Shown: positions 1 through 12,880, numbered from the stretch's first letter. The stretch is DNA of 64,000 nt from Mya arenaria (GCF_026914265.1 NC_069125.1:9155117-9219116), one strand, 5' to 3'. Notes: a model not told the origin generated them from the letters alone. Made by a program: numbers and translations.

Positions 1-1591
1 ATTAGATCAAAATATCTTAAATATTGACGTTGCTTTTGCAATTTTTGCTTATCTTGAGTACTGTCAAAAATACATGAAACGTGTCATGACAACAACAAAC
101 ACATTCATCAATAAAAAATAGATGTTGCTATAGCAACTGATTTCAAAAACCATCTTAAAACAAAAAAATAACGTATTCATACATAAAATAGTGTCATTTT
201 AGAATATAACTGCATGATGAAACTGCGTATTCGACGTTCGCTAAGAAAAACACTTTTTTATAAAAGTATACTTTTGTTGCCATAGTAACACTATTGAAAT
301 GTAGAAATTAACTCATTAATCTCCTCATACACTCTAAACATACCTTAAAACAAAGCAGTAACAATGGCATTTTAACTCCGTCAAAAATTATAAGTGTTTT
401 TGTTTAGATATTATCTTAAATCATGAAATTTTGTACATGATGTTGTTTCTTTCAATTTTGATTCAATGGAGCGGTTATAAATTTAGATGTATAGATTTAT
501 TGTAACCACAAAGCCGGACGCTGCATTGGAAATGAAAAAAATAACACATTGACGTGTTGCAATCGTTAATTCTAAGATTTACGACCACACAATAGGATGC
601 TGCATCGCAATTGAAATGAAACAGTTTTGTGGTTGTTAATTTTAAGATTTATTTTAAACACAAAATATGACAGTGAACAATATTTTGGATTTATTTCACA
701 ATAACTGCAACGTTATCCTTATATCTTTCAACAGCTTAGGTTTGTCGAATGTTAGCGCCATTTGGGCCTGACTTTTGACATATGATCAACCCTAAAATGT
801 AAACATGTTACTAGATATGTTTAATGTGATAATTGCGCATTTTAACGTTTATAACATTAAACCAAAGTACTTTATATAAAAAATGACACACACTAGACAT
901 GTAATTCAATGCATTGTCTAACTTATTTTCACTGTAACAGGTAAATAATTACAGGCATGTTTCACGCACTTTGACATAAATGCACCAAGAATGGACCGTT
1001 GATTTATATAGCTGGTGAACTGACCGTTTAAGTACTGGTATTAATACACACCTGAACTGATATATGGATGACCCTTGAACCAGGGATGGCTAAGTCGAAA
1101 CTGATGACTTGAAACATGAAAACAAATAAAACAACAAAATAAAACTGAAAAAACGTTTACTCAGATGGTGAAGTCATTATATGCAATCGAATGAATGTCT
1201 TATGAAAATAATTGAATAGAAAAACAAAAACAAAATTTAAATAAAATAAGTCTAGATAACAATTCAACGTGTATAATAAGATATTCAAGCAACATTTCAT
1301 TGCATCAAGCAAAATTCTGTACATAATTGTGCGTTTGTTTAGGCACGTTTAAACTTTTTAATTTGTACGTTAATAAATTTGTACTTTTTACAATGTGTTG
1401 CATAATCACTAAGGTTCGGAATCATTTACATTTTGTGTTATATAATGAATGTAGATATCCAAATCCCTGTACCCATATATGTATTTTCACAGCTTTTCCA
1501 AACCAAGGGCCTTAAAATAGTTACAAGGGGCGTAGCCTTAATAACAAGATGGTTTCTATGGCAGCAATATCAATATACTTAACCGTTTTTA
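1..1591. repeat. Direct segmental repeat, copy 1
   Basis: Collinear with 4,602-6,606. Shared landmarks, in order, are the opening attagatcaa block, a block ending in cgttcgctaagaaaaac, a block around gaccacacaataggatg, a block around atatatggatgacccttga, and a final block around gggcgtagcctta. Identity looks roughly 80-90 percent by eye, with indels. This copy lacks about 370 bp found at 4,733-5,100 of copy 2 and has only one of the two 80-bp units at 6,148-6,313. It begins at the window edge, so it may extend further left. No gene is seen in it. Confidence 0.85.
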
Positions 1592-1635
1592 GAAGTTCTA
1601 GTGCAACCCATCAAATGTAGGATTGTGCAAAATAC

Positions 1636-1800
1636 TTATTCGTGTAAATCAGCCAACACATTCACATGATTTTCCCTGAGTGTGCACACATCTGATCCAT
1701 GTAAGTCATTTAACACATTCATGGAATCATAAAAATTCATACACAAAATGTATCCAATCAATACATCAAATCCATCTGAGTGCAGTCGTACGAAAACAAA
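1636..1800 (-). CDS. Possible terminal exon, unknown protein
   Basis: Read on the minus strand, a good acceptor (tgtaatgtcctacag) lies just before position 1,800. It opens a phase-0 frame of 54 codons that ends in TAA at 1,638-1,636. The composition is mixed rather than just AT-driven, with charged stretches such as LRENHVNVLADLHE at the end. No upstream exon was found and no family is recognised. An AT-rich genome yields such frames by chance, so this is a candidate only. Confidence 0.25.
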   Translation of the reverse strand, partial: FVFVRLHSDGFDVLIGYILCMNFYDSMNVLNDLHGSDVCTLRENHVNVLADLHE

Positions 1801-2183
1801 CTGTAGGACATTACAAACAGTGATGGCCCATATCAACCGCCGCATTGAAAATGCATCTAATGAAGGTCAATACTGTTTGTAATGATAGTGCAAGGCAGAG
1901 TAGGTGCTGATTGCTGGCAAACAGTGTCATCCCTGATCTGATGCCGCATTTTCATTGCGGTGGCTGGTTTGGGTCAACGCTGTTTGCGACATTGTAAATT
2001 AGGGTTTTCGTACAGCGGCGATCATTAACATGCCAAAAGCAAACACTTTGAAACTTTTGAAATCTGATATCAATGTACACGCAAACGAGCCCATGTGATA
2101 AATTCTTAAGCAGTGTACATTAAACCTTTGTTTACAGAATACATATAAGCAATATCCCGTTTTTCAAAACTGGATTAAATATG
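1801..2183. other. Intergenic, no gene seen
   Basis: AT-rich sequence between two minus-strand coding-like stretches. Nothing in it can be supported as a gene or as a repeat with recognisable ends. Confidence 0.4.
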
Positions 2184-2506
2184 CTAACTGTTTGGACCTA
2201 GATCTGATGCTGAGTATTTAGGCATCTGTACTGGTATACAAAATGTTGGCCAATTTGACTCTGTGTTACCTCGAAATAGAGAACTACTTTCAAAACTTCG
2301 GAACAGACAAGTAAAGGACGATTTTGCCCCAGGATGAGAGTTGTTTACTTTTGTACGTGTTCTGCAACCCCGTTGAGCACTATCAAAACATTCACTGCCA
2401 ATAGGTCTCAGCTATCAGCATGTGGTAACTGATCATAATACGCATGGTAGTCTTTTGGAATCACCTCTTTTTTAGGAACGTCGGTCATGTACGGGACACG
2501 TCGTCT
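2184..2506 (-). pseudogene. Coding-like remnant in two frames
   Basis: On the minus strand, a 33-codon open stretch (2,506-2,408, containing VPYMTDVPKKEVIP) is followed in another frame by a 75-codon open stretch (2,411-2,184, containing RPIGSECFDSAQRG and ending near SASDLGPNS). Both have balanced, proline-, serine- and charge-rich composition that is unusual here. Either a frameshift has broken one reading frame, or an AG near 2,412 is a splice acceptor. The protein family is not recognised; a decayed mobile-element gene is as likely as a host exon. Confidence 0.3.
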
Positions 2507-3019
2507 TTATTTACCGAACAAATGTGCCAAGTAATTGAACTCTTTTAGTGCATGACGAAGTAACATCACCGAAACGACCGACTATATGTGCATTATTGCA
2601 GCATTCCATAATGATTTAATTCTTAGTGTGACCTTGAGCTTTAAAGAAGGGTTTAGGGTCATGCACACGATATGTTGCCTTTATGTATTTTCTTTTTAAT
2701 CCTTTTGCAAATGACAATATTTTTCAGCCCAGACACAAACAAATATACTTTATATATTCATACATGCAGCATTTCTTAATAAAAAACCTGTGAGTGTGAC
2801 CTTGATATTTTGAGGTATGAAAGTGAGTGAAAACCGGACGGACGATCGTTCGTACGGTGCGATTTAAATATGACCACCTTTTAGAGCATTAAATACCATT
2901 GCATGAACAAGGCAGGTTATCAGAAAGTCTAAGGGTAAGCATTTTAAAATGATAAACAAACTGCACAAAGTATGTCAAGTACAAGTGGCATTTTTCCATG
3001 ATTAATATATTTATTTCCC
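2507..3019. other. Intergenic, no gene seen
   Basis: AT-rich sequence without long open frames. A short GC-richer patch near 2,832-2,860 contains overlapping cggacggacgatcgttcg-like palindromic sequence. No function is assigned. Confidence 0.4.
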
Positions 3020-3235
3020 TGTCGCTGTATATAGAGAGAACTCGTTGTTAAGCAACTTTTATTACGGGAACTATTGCAAGACATTTTCAAAGACAATGGC
3101 CTTGTAAATGCAAGAAGGCAAGTACGTCGACTACAATGTACGTAGTGTTACTGATTACAATTTGTGGCTATCATGATGCGTAGAATGTTTGAAAAAGTTT
3201 GTGCCGTTTAATTATGGCGACACTTGGTCATTTCG
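3020..3235 (+). repeat. Dispersed repeat, copy 1 (partner 31,035-31,260)
   Basis: Both copies share, in order, actcgt(t/c)gtt(a/t)agcaac, a block with ttttcaa(a)gaca, and an end block around tttacaatttg(t/g)gg followed by atgtt(t/c)ga(a/g)aa. They are clearly homologous but diverged. The end block carries a short shared reading frame (MxRxMFEK) that stops soon afterwards in copy 1. An old dispersed element is the simplest reading. Confidence 0.6.
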
Positions 3236-4601
3236 AAAAGGAATGGTACTTTTTCCAGAAAGAGAGACACACTAGTCTTTTCTGTCTTCACAGTCGGAGA
3301 TACATTGTTAAAGTTTAAACAGTTTTCCCGGCAATAAAAGGACATAGAAAAACAATTATCATGTTTGAACATATTTACAAAACCGTATTTATGAGGAATA
3401 AACTAACACGAGTGTCAGAATATGTATTCACAAACATATCTCTAAGGCATATATTTCTTACCGCAAGGCAGTATATTGGTTACAGACAGAGTGTTAGGAA
3501 GTTTTATTTATACCTTTCACTAAACGTATCCAGGTCTACGAGTCAACCTGACCCTCAAGTGCATCGGTGGTGCAGTTTCTGATGAACGCATGCTCGGGGT
3601 CAGGTTTTGAATGTATTTGTTCAACCAAGTACTTCCCTGTTTTGTAGCTTTAAAACATAATATCTCTTCATATGTACATTTTATAAAATCACAATTTATA
3701 GAATATAATTTCATCAAATATTAAAAAAACGCTATTTGCAAAAGGATACGAAGTAGAGTTGAATATTTATTTAGTTTGTGCATCCCCCAGTGTACCCTCA
3801 GGCCACGATAGCAACTTGCAGTATAAAATTTGCATTTTATCAATATGATGTTCTAGCTTGAATGACACATACAAACAGACTAGCGTAAACTTATACCAAA
3901 CAAGAAACTCGTAAGAGAGCACTGTAGAAGCCATTTGCTACACATCGTTCGTCAATAAGTATTGAGATTTACATTGTCAGTCAATAAAAAACCCCAGTTT
4001 GTGATGGCTAATTACACCGTAACTTGGTCAATATGTATAAAACCTCACCAAAACAAACAAAGGCAACAAGTGCATGAATTTATTTGCGCCTTAACTTTCA
4101 CTTATTGGACACAATCACTTTCTAAGTTTTTACGAAATTTACTCAATATTTTTAGTCGCCAATGAATTGTGAATGTTTTATGTACTTGTGAGACTTCCTG
4201 AGTTGTACAATGGTTGTTGATGTATACTTGTCTTTGTCGCGCAGGCATAGTTTACCAATAATATAAAATACAAATGAATTATTAAACTACATAACAATTT
4301 AATTACGCTGCCACATATCATAAATGTATTTCAAAAATACATCAATGGTGAATGAAATGCCTAAAATATTAAACTTTCAACATGGCTCGTGCATTCGTCT
4401 TTCATAAGGAATTACAACTTCATGATAACTTTTCAAAGTATACAAAAACAATCGTGGTAAATATTGAATACTTTTTAAACAAAATATTAATGAAAACATT
4501 GAAAACAACATATATGTGACGACGCCTGTGAAAAGGGGTATCAAAGGTGGAATAATTACAATTTTTGTTTTTAACGGAACCTGAAACAGTACTCTTTTGG
4601 A
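3236..4601. other. Spacer between direct repeats
   Basis: No recognisable gene. A plus-strand frame at 3,361-3,582 and a minus-strand frame at 3,717-3,520 overlap, so at most one can be real and neither resembles a known family. A 10-bp inverted pair, aacctgaccc (3,547-3,556) and gggtcaggtt (3,598-3,607), encloses a GC-richer 41-bp loop. The rest is AT-rich. Confidence 0.4.
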
Positions 4602-6606
4602 AATTAGATCAATATATCTTAAATAGTTTTTGCAATTTTTGCTTATCAAATAACGTATTCATACATAAAATAGTGTCATTTTAGAATATAATTGCATGAT
4701 GAAACTGCGTCTTCGACGTTCGCTAAGAAAAACAGTATCAAAAGGATGATTTTATCACCTCAAATAACAACTTTCACAGCAATATCATTTTACAAAATCG
4801 AATGAATTTATTTAAAAAATACAGAACTTGGTGAAAATTGATAATCTTTAGCAACGTAAATTATAAATGTTATTCAATACAAATTATTTAAACTTAAAAG
4901 TATTAATTGTTCGGTCAATACTAAAATTTCTTCAATATCTTCAAGATATTGGAAATAGTTGCAATGGTTTAATATATTATTTAAAATAAATGTTGTTTTC
5001 GCATTGTTGTAATGTTCAAGCATACAGTTAAAATTAAATATATAGCATGCTTTGTTAATTTATGTTTTAGTAGTTATATGTGTTAGGAAAAAAATGTTTG
5101 TTTTTTTATAAAAGTGTACTTTTGTTGCCATGGTTACACTATTGAAATGTAGAAATTAACTCACCAATCTCCTCATACACTCTAAACATACCTTAAAACA
5201 AAGCAGTTACAATGGCATTTTAACTCCGTCAAAAATCATAAGTGTTTTTGTTTAGATATTATCTTAAATCATGAAATTTTGTACATGATGTTGTTTGTTT
5301 CAATTTTGATTAAATGGAGCGGTTATGAATTTAGATGTATAGATTTATTGTAACCACAAAGCCGGACGCTGCATTGGAAATGAAAAAAATAACACAGTGA
5401 CGTGTTGCAATCGTTAATTCTAAGATTTACGACCACACAATAGGATGTTGCGTCGCAATTGAAATGAAACAGTTTTGTGGTTGTTAATTTTAAGATTTAT
5501 TTTAAACACAAAATATGACAGTGAACAATATTTTGGATTTATTTCACAATAATTGCCACGTTAACCTTTTATTATTCAAAAGCTTAGGTAGTCCTTATGT
5601 AAGCGCCGTTTGAAAGCTATTGGACATGACATTTGATATTGATAAATGATCAACCCTAAAATGTAGTCAGGTTACTAGACATTTTTAATGTGATAATTGA
5701 ATATACGTGCATTTTAATGTTGATATCATGAATAACATTAAACCAAAGTAGTTTATATAGAAATGACACACCCTGGACATGTAATTTAATGCATCGTCTT
5801 ATTTACTTTCACTGTGACAGGTACTTAATTACTGGCATGCTTCGCGCACTTTGAAAAAAATGTACCGAGGATTCACCGTTGATGAATACAGCTAGTGAAC
5901 TGTCCGTGTAAGTATGCACCCGTGGCAATCTAAATATATAGGACAACATCTAACAAAAACAGGTAAACTGGAATGAATAAACACCAGAACTGATATATGG
6001 ATGACCCTTGAACTAGGGATGGCTTAGTCAAAACTGATGACTTGAAACTTGTAAACAAATACAACAACAAAAACATGAAATATGAAACACATTTGACCAG
6101 ACAGTGAAGTCATTATATGCAATCGAATAAATGTATTATGTAAATAATTGAATAGAAAAACAAAAACAAAATTTAAATGAAATAAGTCTAGATAACAATT
6201 TAACGTAAATAATAAGATAGGCATGCAACAATTGAATAGAAAAACAAAAACACAATTTAAATGAAATAAGTCTTGATAACAATTTAACGTATATAATAAG
6301 ATAGGCATGCAACATATCATTGCATAAAAGCATCAAGCTGTACATAACTTTACGTTTGTTTAAAATTTGTAATTTGTACTATAATACAATTGTAATTTTA
6401 CAATTTGTTGCATAATCAGTAAGGTTCGAATTCATTTACATTTTGTTTTATATAATGAATGTAGATATCCAAATTCCTATATCTAACAGATATGCAAATA
6501 TGTATTATCACAACTTTTCCAACTCTGGGTCTTAGAATGGTTACAAAGGGCGTAGCCTTAGAACCAGATGGTAGTAATATCAATATACTTAACCGTTTCA
6601 AAAGTT
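4602..6606. repeat. Direct segmental repeat, copy 2
   Basis: Second copy of the 1-1,591 block in the same orientation, about 4.6-5.0 kb downstream. It is longer than copy 1 because of an extra AT-rich segment at 4,733-5,100 and an internal tandem duplication at 6,148-6,313. The two copies end near the shared string caatatacttaaccgttt. Confidence 0.85.
6148..6313. repeat. 80-bp tandem duplication inside copy 2
   Basis: Two adjacent units begin with (a)attgaatagaaaaacaaaa and end with aataagataggcatgcaa. Copy 1 of the larger repeat has only one such unit (about 1,210-1,290), so the duplication is younger than the large repeat. Confidence 0.8.
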
Positions 6607-6919
6607 ATTACTTTCAGCTTATTACTTTCCGCTTAGTACATTCCGCTTGTTTCTTTCCGCTTGTTTCGTTCCGCTTACGAACTTTCGGCTATAGTTTATT
6701 TTGCTAGTATTGCCGAGTCACCATTTAGTTTTAGTTGTTGGTCATGATTTGAATGAAACCAAACCATATGTAACGAGTGGGATTTGTGTTTACTGTGTTG
6801 TTTGCTTAACGCATGAATAAATCCTTAAGTTCTTCAATTTATAATAAATATAAATAAACAGAAGTGTTAACTGCATCAGCTTGAACATAGAATAGTAAAT
6901 TCATAACATAACTATGCAC
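6607..6919. other. Unique spacer before satellite block
   Basis: Includes a run of short imperfect repeats of ttccgctt(g/a) between about 6,625 and 6,690. No gene is seen. Confidence 0.5.
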
Positions 6920-7135
6920 TAATATCAATACAATACCATGTAATACAATATAGTGTAAACAATACAATACAATGCAATACAATACAATACAATACAATAC
7001 AATACAATACAATACAATACAATACAATACAATGCAATGCAATGCAACGCAACGAAAAGCAATACAATACAATACAATGCTATACAATATAATGCAAAAC
7101 AATACAATACAATACAATACAATACAATACAATAT
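6920..7135. repeat. Pentanucleotide microsatellite (CAATA)n
   Basis: A run of caata/caatg/caacg pentamers, purest at 6,960-7,035 and 7,096-7,132, with substituted copies between them. It abuts the 27-bp minisatellite directly. Long open frames in it are an artefact of the missing stop codons. Confidence 0.95.
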
Positions 7136-7146
7136 TAGTATTGTAT

Positions 7147-10100
7147 ATACCAACGAGATTGAAAGTGTTGCACCCACTAACGGGCTTGACAGTGTTTCAT
7201 CAACTAACGGGCTTGACAGTGTTGCACCTATCAACGGGCTTGACAGTGTTTCACCTATCAATGGGTTTCACAGTCTTTCACCCGCATACGTGCTTGACAG
7301 TGTTTCACCCGCATACGTGCTTGACAGTGTTTCACCCGCATACGTGCTTGACAGTGTTTCACCCGCATACGTACTTGACAGTGTTTCACCCGCATACGTA
7401 CTTGACAGTGTTGCACCTATCAGTGGGGTTCACAGTGTTGCACCAATCAATGGGGTTAACAGTGTTGCACCAATCAATGGGGTTCACAGTGTTGCACCAA
7501 TCAATGGGGTTCACAGTGTTGCACCAATCAATGGGGTTCACAGTGTTGCACCAATCAATGGGGTTCAGAGTGTTGCACCAATCAATGGGGTTAACAGTGT
7601 TGCACCAATCAATGGGGTTCACAGTGTTGCACCAATCAATGGGGTTCACAGTGTTGCACCAATCAATGGGGTTCACAGTGTTGCACCAATCAATGGGGTT
7701 CACAGTGTTGCACCAATCAATGGGGTCCACAGTGTTGCACCTATCAATGGGGTTCACAGTGTTGCACCTATCAATGGGATTCACAGTGTTGCACCTATCA
7801 ATGGGATTCACAGTGTTGCACCTATCAATGGGGTTCACAGTGTTGCACCTATCAATGGGGTTCACAGTGTTGCACCTATCAATGGGGTTCACAGTGTTGC
7901 ACCAATCAATGGGGTTCACAGTGTTGCACCTATCAATGGGGTTCACAGTGTTGCACCTATCAATGGGGTCCACAGTGTTGCACCAATCAATGGGGTTCAC
8001 AGTGTTGCACCAATCAATGGGATTCACAGTGTTGCACCTATCAATGGGGTTCACAGTGTTGCACCAATCAATGGGGTTCACAGTGTTGCACCAATCAATG
8101 GGGTTCACAGTGTTGCACCAATCAAAGGGGTTCACAGTGTTGCACCAATCAATGGGGTTCACAGTGTTGCACCTATCAATGGGATTCACAGTGTTGCACC
8201 TATCAATAGGGTTCACAGTGTTGCACCAATCAATGGGGTTCACAGTGTTGCACCAATCAATGGGGTTCACAGTGTTGCACCAATCAATGGGATTCACAGT
8301 GTTGCACCTATCAATGGGGTTCACAGTGTTGCACCTATCAATGGGGTTCACAGTGTTGCACCTATCAATGGGGTCCACAGTGTTGCACCTATCAACGGGG
8401 TCCACAGTGTTGCACCTATCAATGGGGTCCACAGTGTTGCACCATTCAATGGGGTTCACAGTGTTGCACCTATCAACTAGCTTGACAGTGATGCACCTAT
8501 CAACTGGCTTGTCAGTTTTTCACTTATCAACTGGCTTGACAGTGTTGCATCTATCGACTGTCTTGACAGTGTTGCACATATCAACGGGGTTGAAAGTGTT
8601 GCACCTATCAACAGTCTTGACAGTGTTGCACCTATCAACGGGGTTGAAAGTGTTGCACCTATCAATGGTGTTCACAGTGTTGCACCAATCAATGGGGTTC
8701 ACAGTGTTGCACCAATCAATGGGGTTCACAGTGTTGCACCAATCAATGGGGTTAACAGTGTTGCACCAATCAATGGGGTTCACAGTGTTGCACCAATCAA
8801 TGGGGTTCACAGTGTTGCACCAATAAATGGGGTTCACAGTGTTGCACCAATCAATGGGGTTAACAGTGTTGCACCAATCAATGGGGTCCACAGTGTTGCA
8901 CCTATCAATGGGGTTCACAGTGTTGCACCTATCAATGGGGTTCACAGTGTTGCACCTATCAATGGGATTCACAGTGTTGCACCTATCAATGGGATTCACA
9001 GTGTTGCACCTATCAATGGGATTCACAGTGTTGCACCTATCAATGGGGTTCACAGTGTTGCACCTATCAATGGGGTTCACAGTGTTGCACCAATCAATGG
9101 GGTTCACAGTGTTGCACCTATCAATGGGGTTCACAGTGTTGCACCAATCAATGGGGTTCACAGTGTTGCACCAATCAATGGGGTTCACAGTGTTGCACCA
9201 ATCAATGGGATTCACAGTGTTGCACCTATCAATGGGGTTCACAGTGTTGCACCAATCAATGGGGTTCACAGTGTTGCACCAATCAATGGGGTTCACAGTG
9301 TTGCACCAATCAAAGGGGTTCACAGTGTTGCACCAATCAATGGGGTTCACAGTGTTGCACCTATCAATGGGATTCACAGTGTTGCACCTATCAATAGGGT
9401 TCACAGTGTTGCACCAATCAATGGGGTTCACAGTGTTGCACCAATCAATGGGGTTCACAGTGTTGCACCAATCAATGGGATTCACAGTGTTGCACCTATC
9501 AATGGGGTTCACAGTGTTGCACATATCAATGGGGTTCACAGTGTTGCACCTATCAATGGGGTCCACAGTGTTGCACCTATCAACGGGGTCCACAGTGTTG
9601 CACCTATCAATGGGGTCCACAGTGTTGCACCATTCAATGGGGTTCACAGTGTTGCACCTATCAACTAGCTTGACAGTGATGCACCTATCAACTGGCTTGT
9701 CAGTTTTTCACCTATCAACTGGCTTGACAGTGTTGCATCTATCGACTGTCTTGACAGTGTTGCACATATCAACGGGGTTGAAAGTGTTGCACCTATCAAC
9801 AGTCTTGACAGTGTTGCACATATCAACGGGGTTGAAAGTGTTGCACCTATCAATGGGGTTCACAGTGTTGCACCAATCAATGGGGTTCACAGTGTTGCAC
9901 CAATCAATGGGGTTCACAGTGTTGCACCAATCAATGGGGTTCACAGTGTTGCACCTATCAATGGGATTCACAGTGTTGCACCTATCGATGGGGTTCACAG
10001 TGTTGCACCAATCAATGGGGTTCACAGTGTTGCACCAATCAATGGGGTTCACAGTGTTGCACCAATCAATGGGATTCACAGTGTTGCACCTATCAATGGG

Positions 10101-12540
10101 GTTCACAGTGTTCCACCTATCAATGGGGTTCACAGTGTTGCACCTATCAATGGGGTTCACAGTGTTGCACCTATCAATGGGGTCCACAGTGTTGCACCTA
10201 TCAATGGGGTCCACAGTGTTGCACCATTCAATGGGGTTCACAGTGTTGCACCTATCAACTAGCTTGACAGTGATGCACCTATCAACTGGCTTGTCAGTTT
10301 TTCACCTATCAACTGGCTTGACAGTGTTGCATCTATCGACTGTCTTGACAGTGTTGCACATATCAACGGGGTTGAAAGTGTTGCACCTATCAACAGTCTT
10401 GACAGTGTTGCACCTATCAACGGGGTTGAAAGTGTTGAACCTATCAAATGGCTTGGCAGTGTTGCACCTATCAACGGGGTTGACAGTATTGCACCTATCA
10501 ACTGGCTTGGCAGTGTTGCACCTATCAACGGGGTGGACAGTGTTGCACATATCAACTTGCTTGGCAGTGTTGCACCTATCAACGGGGTTGACAATGTTGC
10601 ACCTATCAACTGGCTTGGCAGTGTTGCAACTATCAAATGGGGTTGACAATATTGCACCTATCAACTGGCTTGGCAGTGTTGCACCTATCAATGGGGTTGA
10701 CAGTGTTGCACCTATCAATGGGGTTCACAGTGTTGCACCTATCAATGGGATTCACAGTGTTGCACCTATCAATGGGATTCACAGTGTTGCACCTATCAAT
10801 GGGGTTCACAGTGTTGCACCAATCAATGGGGTTGACAGTGTTGCACCAATCAATGGGGTTCACAGTGTTGCACCTATCAATGGGTTTCACAGTGTTGCAC
10901 CTATCAATGGGGTCCACAGTGTTGCACCTATCAATGGGGTCCACAGTGTTGCACCAATCAATGGGGTTCACAGTGTTGCACCTATCAATTGGGTTCACAG
11001 TGTTGCACCTATCAATGGGGTTCACAGTGTTGCACCTATCAATGGGGTCCACAGTGTTGCACCTATCAATGGGGTCCACAGTGTTGCCCCTATCAATGGG
11101 GTTCACAGTGTTGCACCTATCAATGGGGTCCACAGTGTTGCACCATTCAATGGGGTTCACAGTGTTGCACCTATCAATGGGGTTCACCGTGTTGCACCTA
11201 TCAATGGGGTTCACAGTGTTGCACCAATCAATGGGGTTAACAGTGTTGCACCAATCAATGGGGTTCACAGTGTTGCACCTATCAATGGGGTTCACAGTGT
11301 TGCACCATTCAATGGGGTCCACAGTGTTGCACCTATCAATGGGGTTCACTTTGTTGCACCAATCAATGGGGTTCACAGTGTTGCACCTATCAATGGGGTT
11401 CACAGTGTTGCACCAATCAATGGGGTTAACAGTGTTGCACCAATCAATGGGGTTCACAGTGTTGCACCAATCAATGGGGTTCACAGTGTTGCACCAATCA
11501 ATGGGGTTAACAGTGTTGCACCTATCAATGCGGTTCACAGTGTTGCACCAATCAATGGGGTTTACAGTGTTGCACCTATCAATGGGGTTCACAGTGTTGC
11601 ACCAATCAATGGGGTCACAGTGTTGCACCTATCAATGGGGTTCACAGTGTTGCACATATCAATGGGGTTCACAGTGTTGCACCAATCAATGGGGTTCACA
11701 GTGTTGCACCAATCAATTGGGTTCACAGTGTTGCACCTATCAATGGGGTTCACATTGTTGCACCAATCAATGGAGTTTACAGTGTTGCACCTATCAATGG
11801 GGTTCACAGTGTTGCACCAATCAATGGGGTTCACAGTGTTACACCTATCAATGGGGTTCACAGTGTTGCACCTATCAATGGGGTTCACAGTGTTGCACAT
11901 ATTAATGGGGTTCACAGTGTTGCACCAATCAATGGGTTCACAGTGTTGCACCTATCAATGGGGTCCACAGTGTTGCACCTATCAATGGGGTCCACAGTGT
12001 TGCACCATTCAATGGGGTCCACAATGTTGCACCTATCAACTAGCTTGACAGTGATGCACCTATCAACTGGCTTGTTAGTTTTGCACCTATCAACTGGCTT
12101 GACAGTGTTGCATCTATCGACTGTCTTGACAGTGTTGCACATATCAACGGGGTTGAAAGTGTTGCACCTATCAACAGTCTTGACAGTGTTGCACCTATCA
12201 ACGGGGTTGAAAGTGTTGCACCTATCAAATGGCTTGGCAGTGTTGCACCTATCAACGGGGTTGACAGTATTGCACCTATCAACTGGCTTGGCAGTGTTGC
12301 ACCTATCAACGGGGTGGACAGTGTTGCACATATCAACTTGCTTGGCAGTGTTGCACCTATCAACGGGGTTGACAATGTTGCACCTATCAACTGGCTTGGC
12401 AGTGTTGCACCTATCAAATGGGGTTGACAGTATTGCACCTATCAACTGGCTTGGCAGTGTTGCACCTATCAATGGGGTTGACAGTGTTGCACATATCAAC
12501 GGGGTTGACATTGTTGCACCTATCAACGGGCTTGATAGTG
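7147..12540. repeat. 27-bp minisatellite, about 200 units, higher-order structure
   Basis: The unit is cagtgttgcacc(a/t)atcaa followed by tggggttca, 27 bp in total. The main variants are ggg(a)tt, ggggtcc, cgggcttga and a block of cacccgcatacgt units at 7,280-7,400. A distinctive sub-block starting caactagcttgacagtgatg recurs at 8,474, 9,662, 10,256 and 12,037. The spacings are 1,188, 594 and 1,781 bp, which is 44, 22 and 66 units (the last minus one base). Single-base indels near 10,633, 11,606 and 11,930 shift the frame. Because 27 is divisible by three, three or more frames stay open for hundreds of codons (up to 1,073 from 8,827). These frames repeat 9-residue units such as HSVAPINGV, and have no signal peptide, intron structure or flanking gene. 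The array is treated as non-coding. Confidence 0.97.
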
Positions 12541-12775
12541 TTATACATGCAACTGTTCTCAATTTTCAGTTGCCACAAATCGCGACTGCAAATTTTATAC
12601 TGCGTATCTATTTTGGCCTCCCGAAGAATCACTTATCAATGATACAATGACATGTATATAAAATAAACCCTGTTTAAGGGTACAAGGCAAGGGCAAAAAA
12701 GACAATTAACTGTATACATACACATATTGACATCACATGCAAAAATACATACACCACAAACAAAACATACCCTCA
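12541..12775. other. Spacer after the minisatellite
   Basis: AT-rich unique sequence; no gene is seen. Confidence 0.4.
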
Positions 12776-12880
12776 TCAAAATTGATTAATCGTAAAAATA
12801 TGGTTTGAATAATCTGGCATTTGAACGGTGAAATCCATGTTCATAAGTTCTGAACTCTTGATAAGCCTCTGTAAAGTATC
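12776..12880 (-). CDS. Possible terminal exon, unknown protein
   Basis: On the minus strand a pyrimidine-rich acceptor (atattgtttttgtag) precedes a phase-0 frame of 34 codons ending in TGA at 12,778-12,776. It begins DTLQRLIKSSELMNMDF and ends HIFTINQF. The composition is balanced and helical at the start. No upstream exon could be joined with confidence, although another open frame (13,346-13,125, minus) lies upstream. No family is recognised. Confidence 0.3.
   Translation of the reverse strand, partial: DTLQRLIKSSELMNMDFTVQMPDYSNHIFTINQF

Noticed and set aside
7141..12048. Giant repetitive proteins (561 and 1,073 codons plus, up to 375 minus) in the 27-bp array
   Set aside because: Frames are open because the unit is nine codons long and lacks stops. 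Several frames on both strands are open at once and switch at indels, with no gene signals around them.
7147..12540. CRISPR array
   Set aside because: Units are contiguous and near-identical with no unique spacers, in a eukaryotic context without cas genes.
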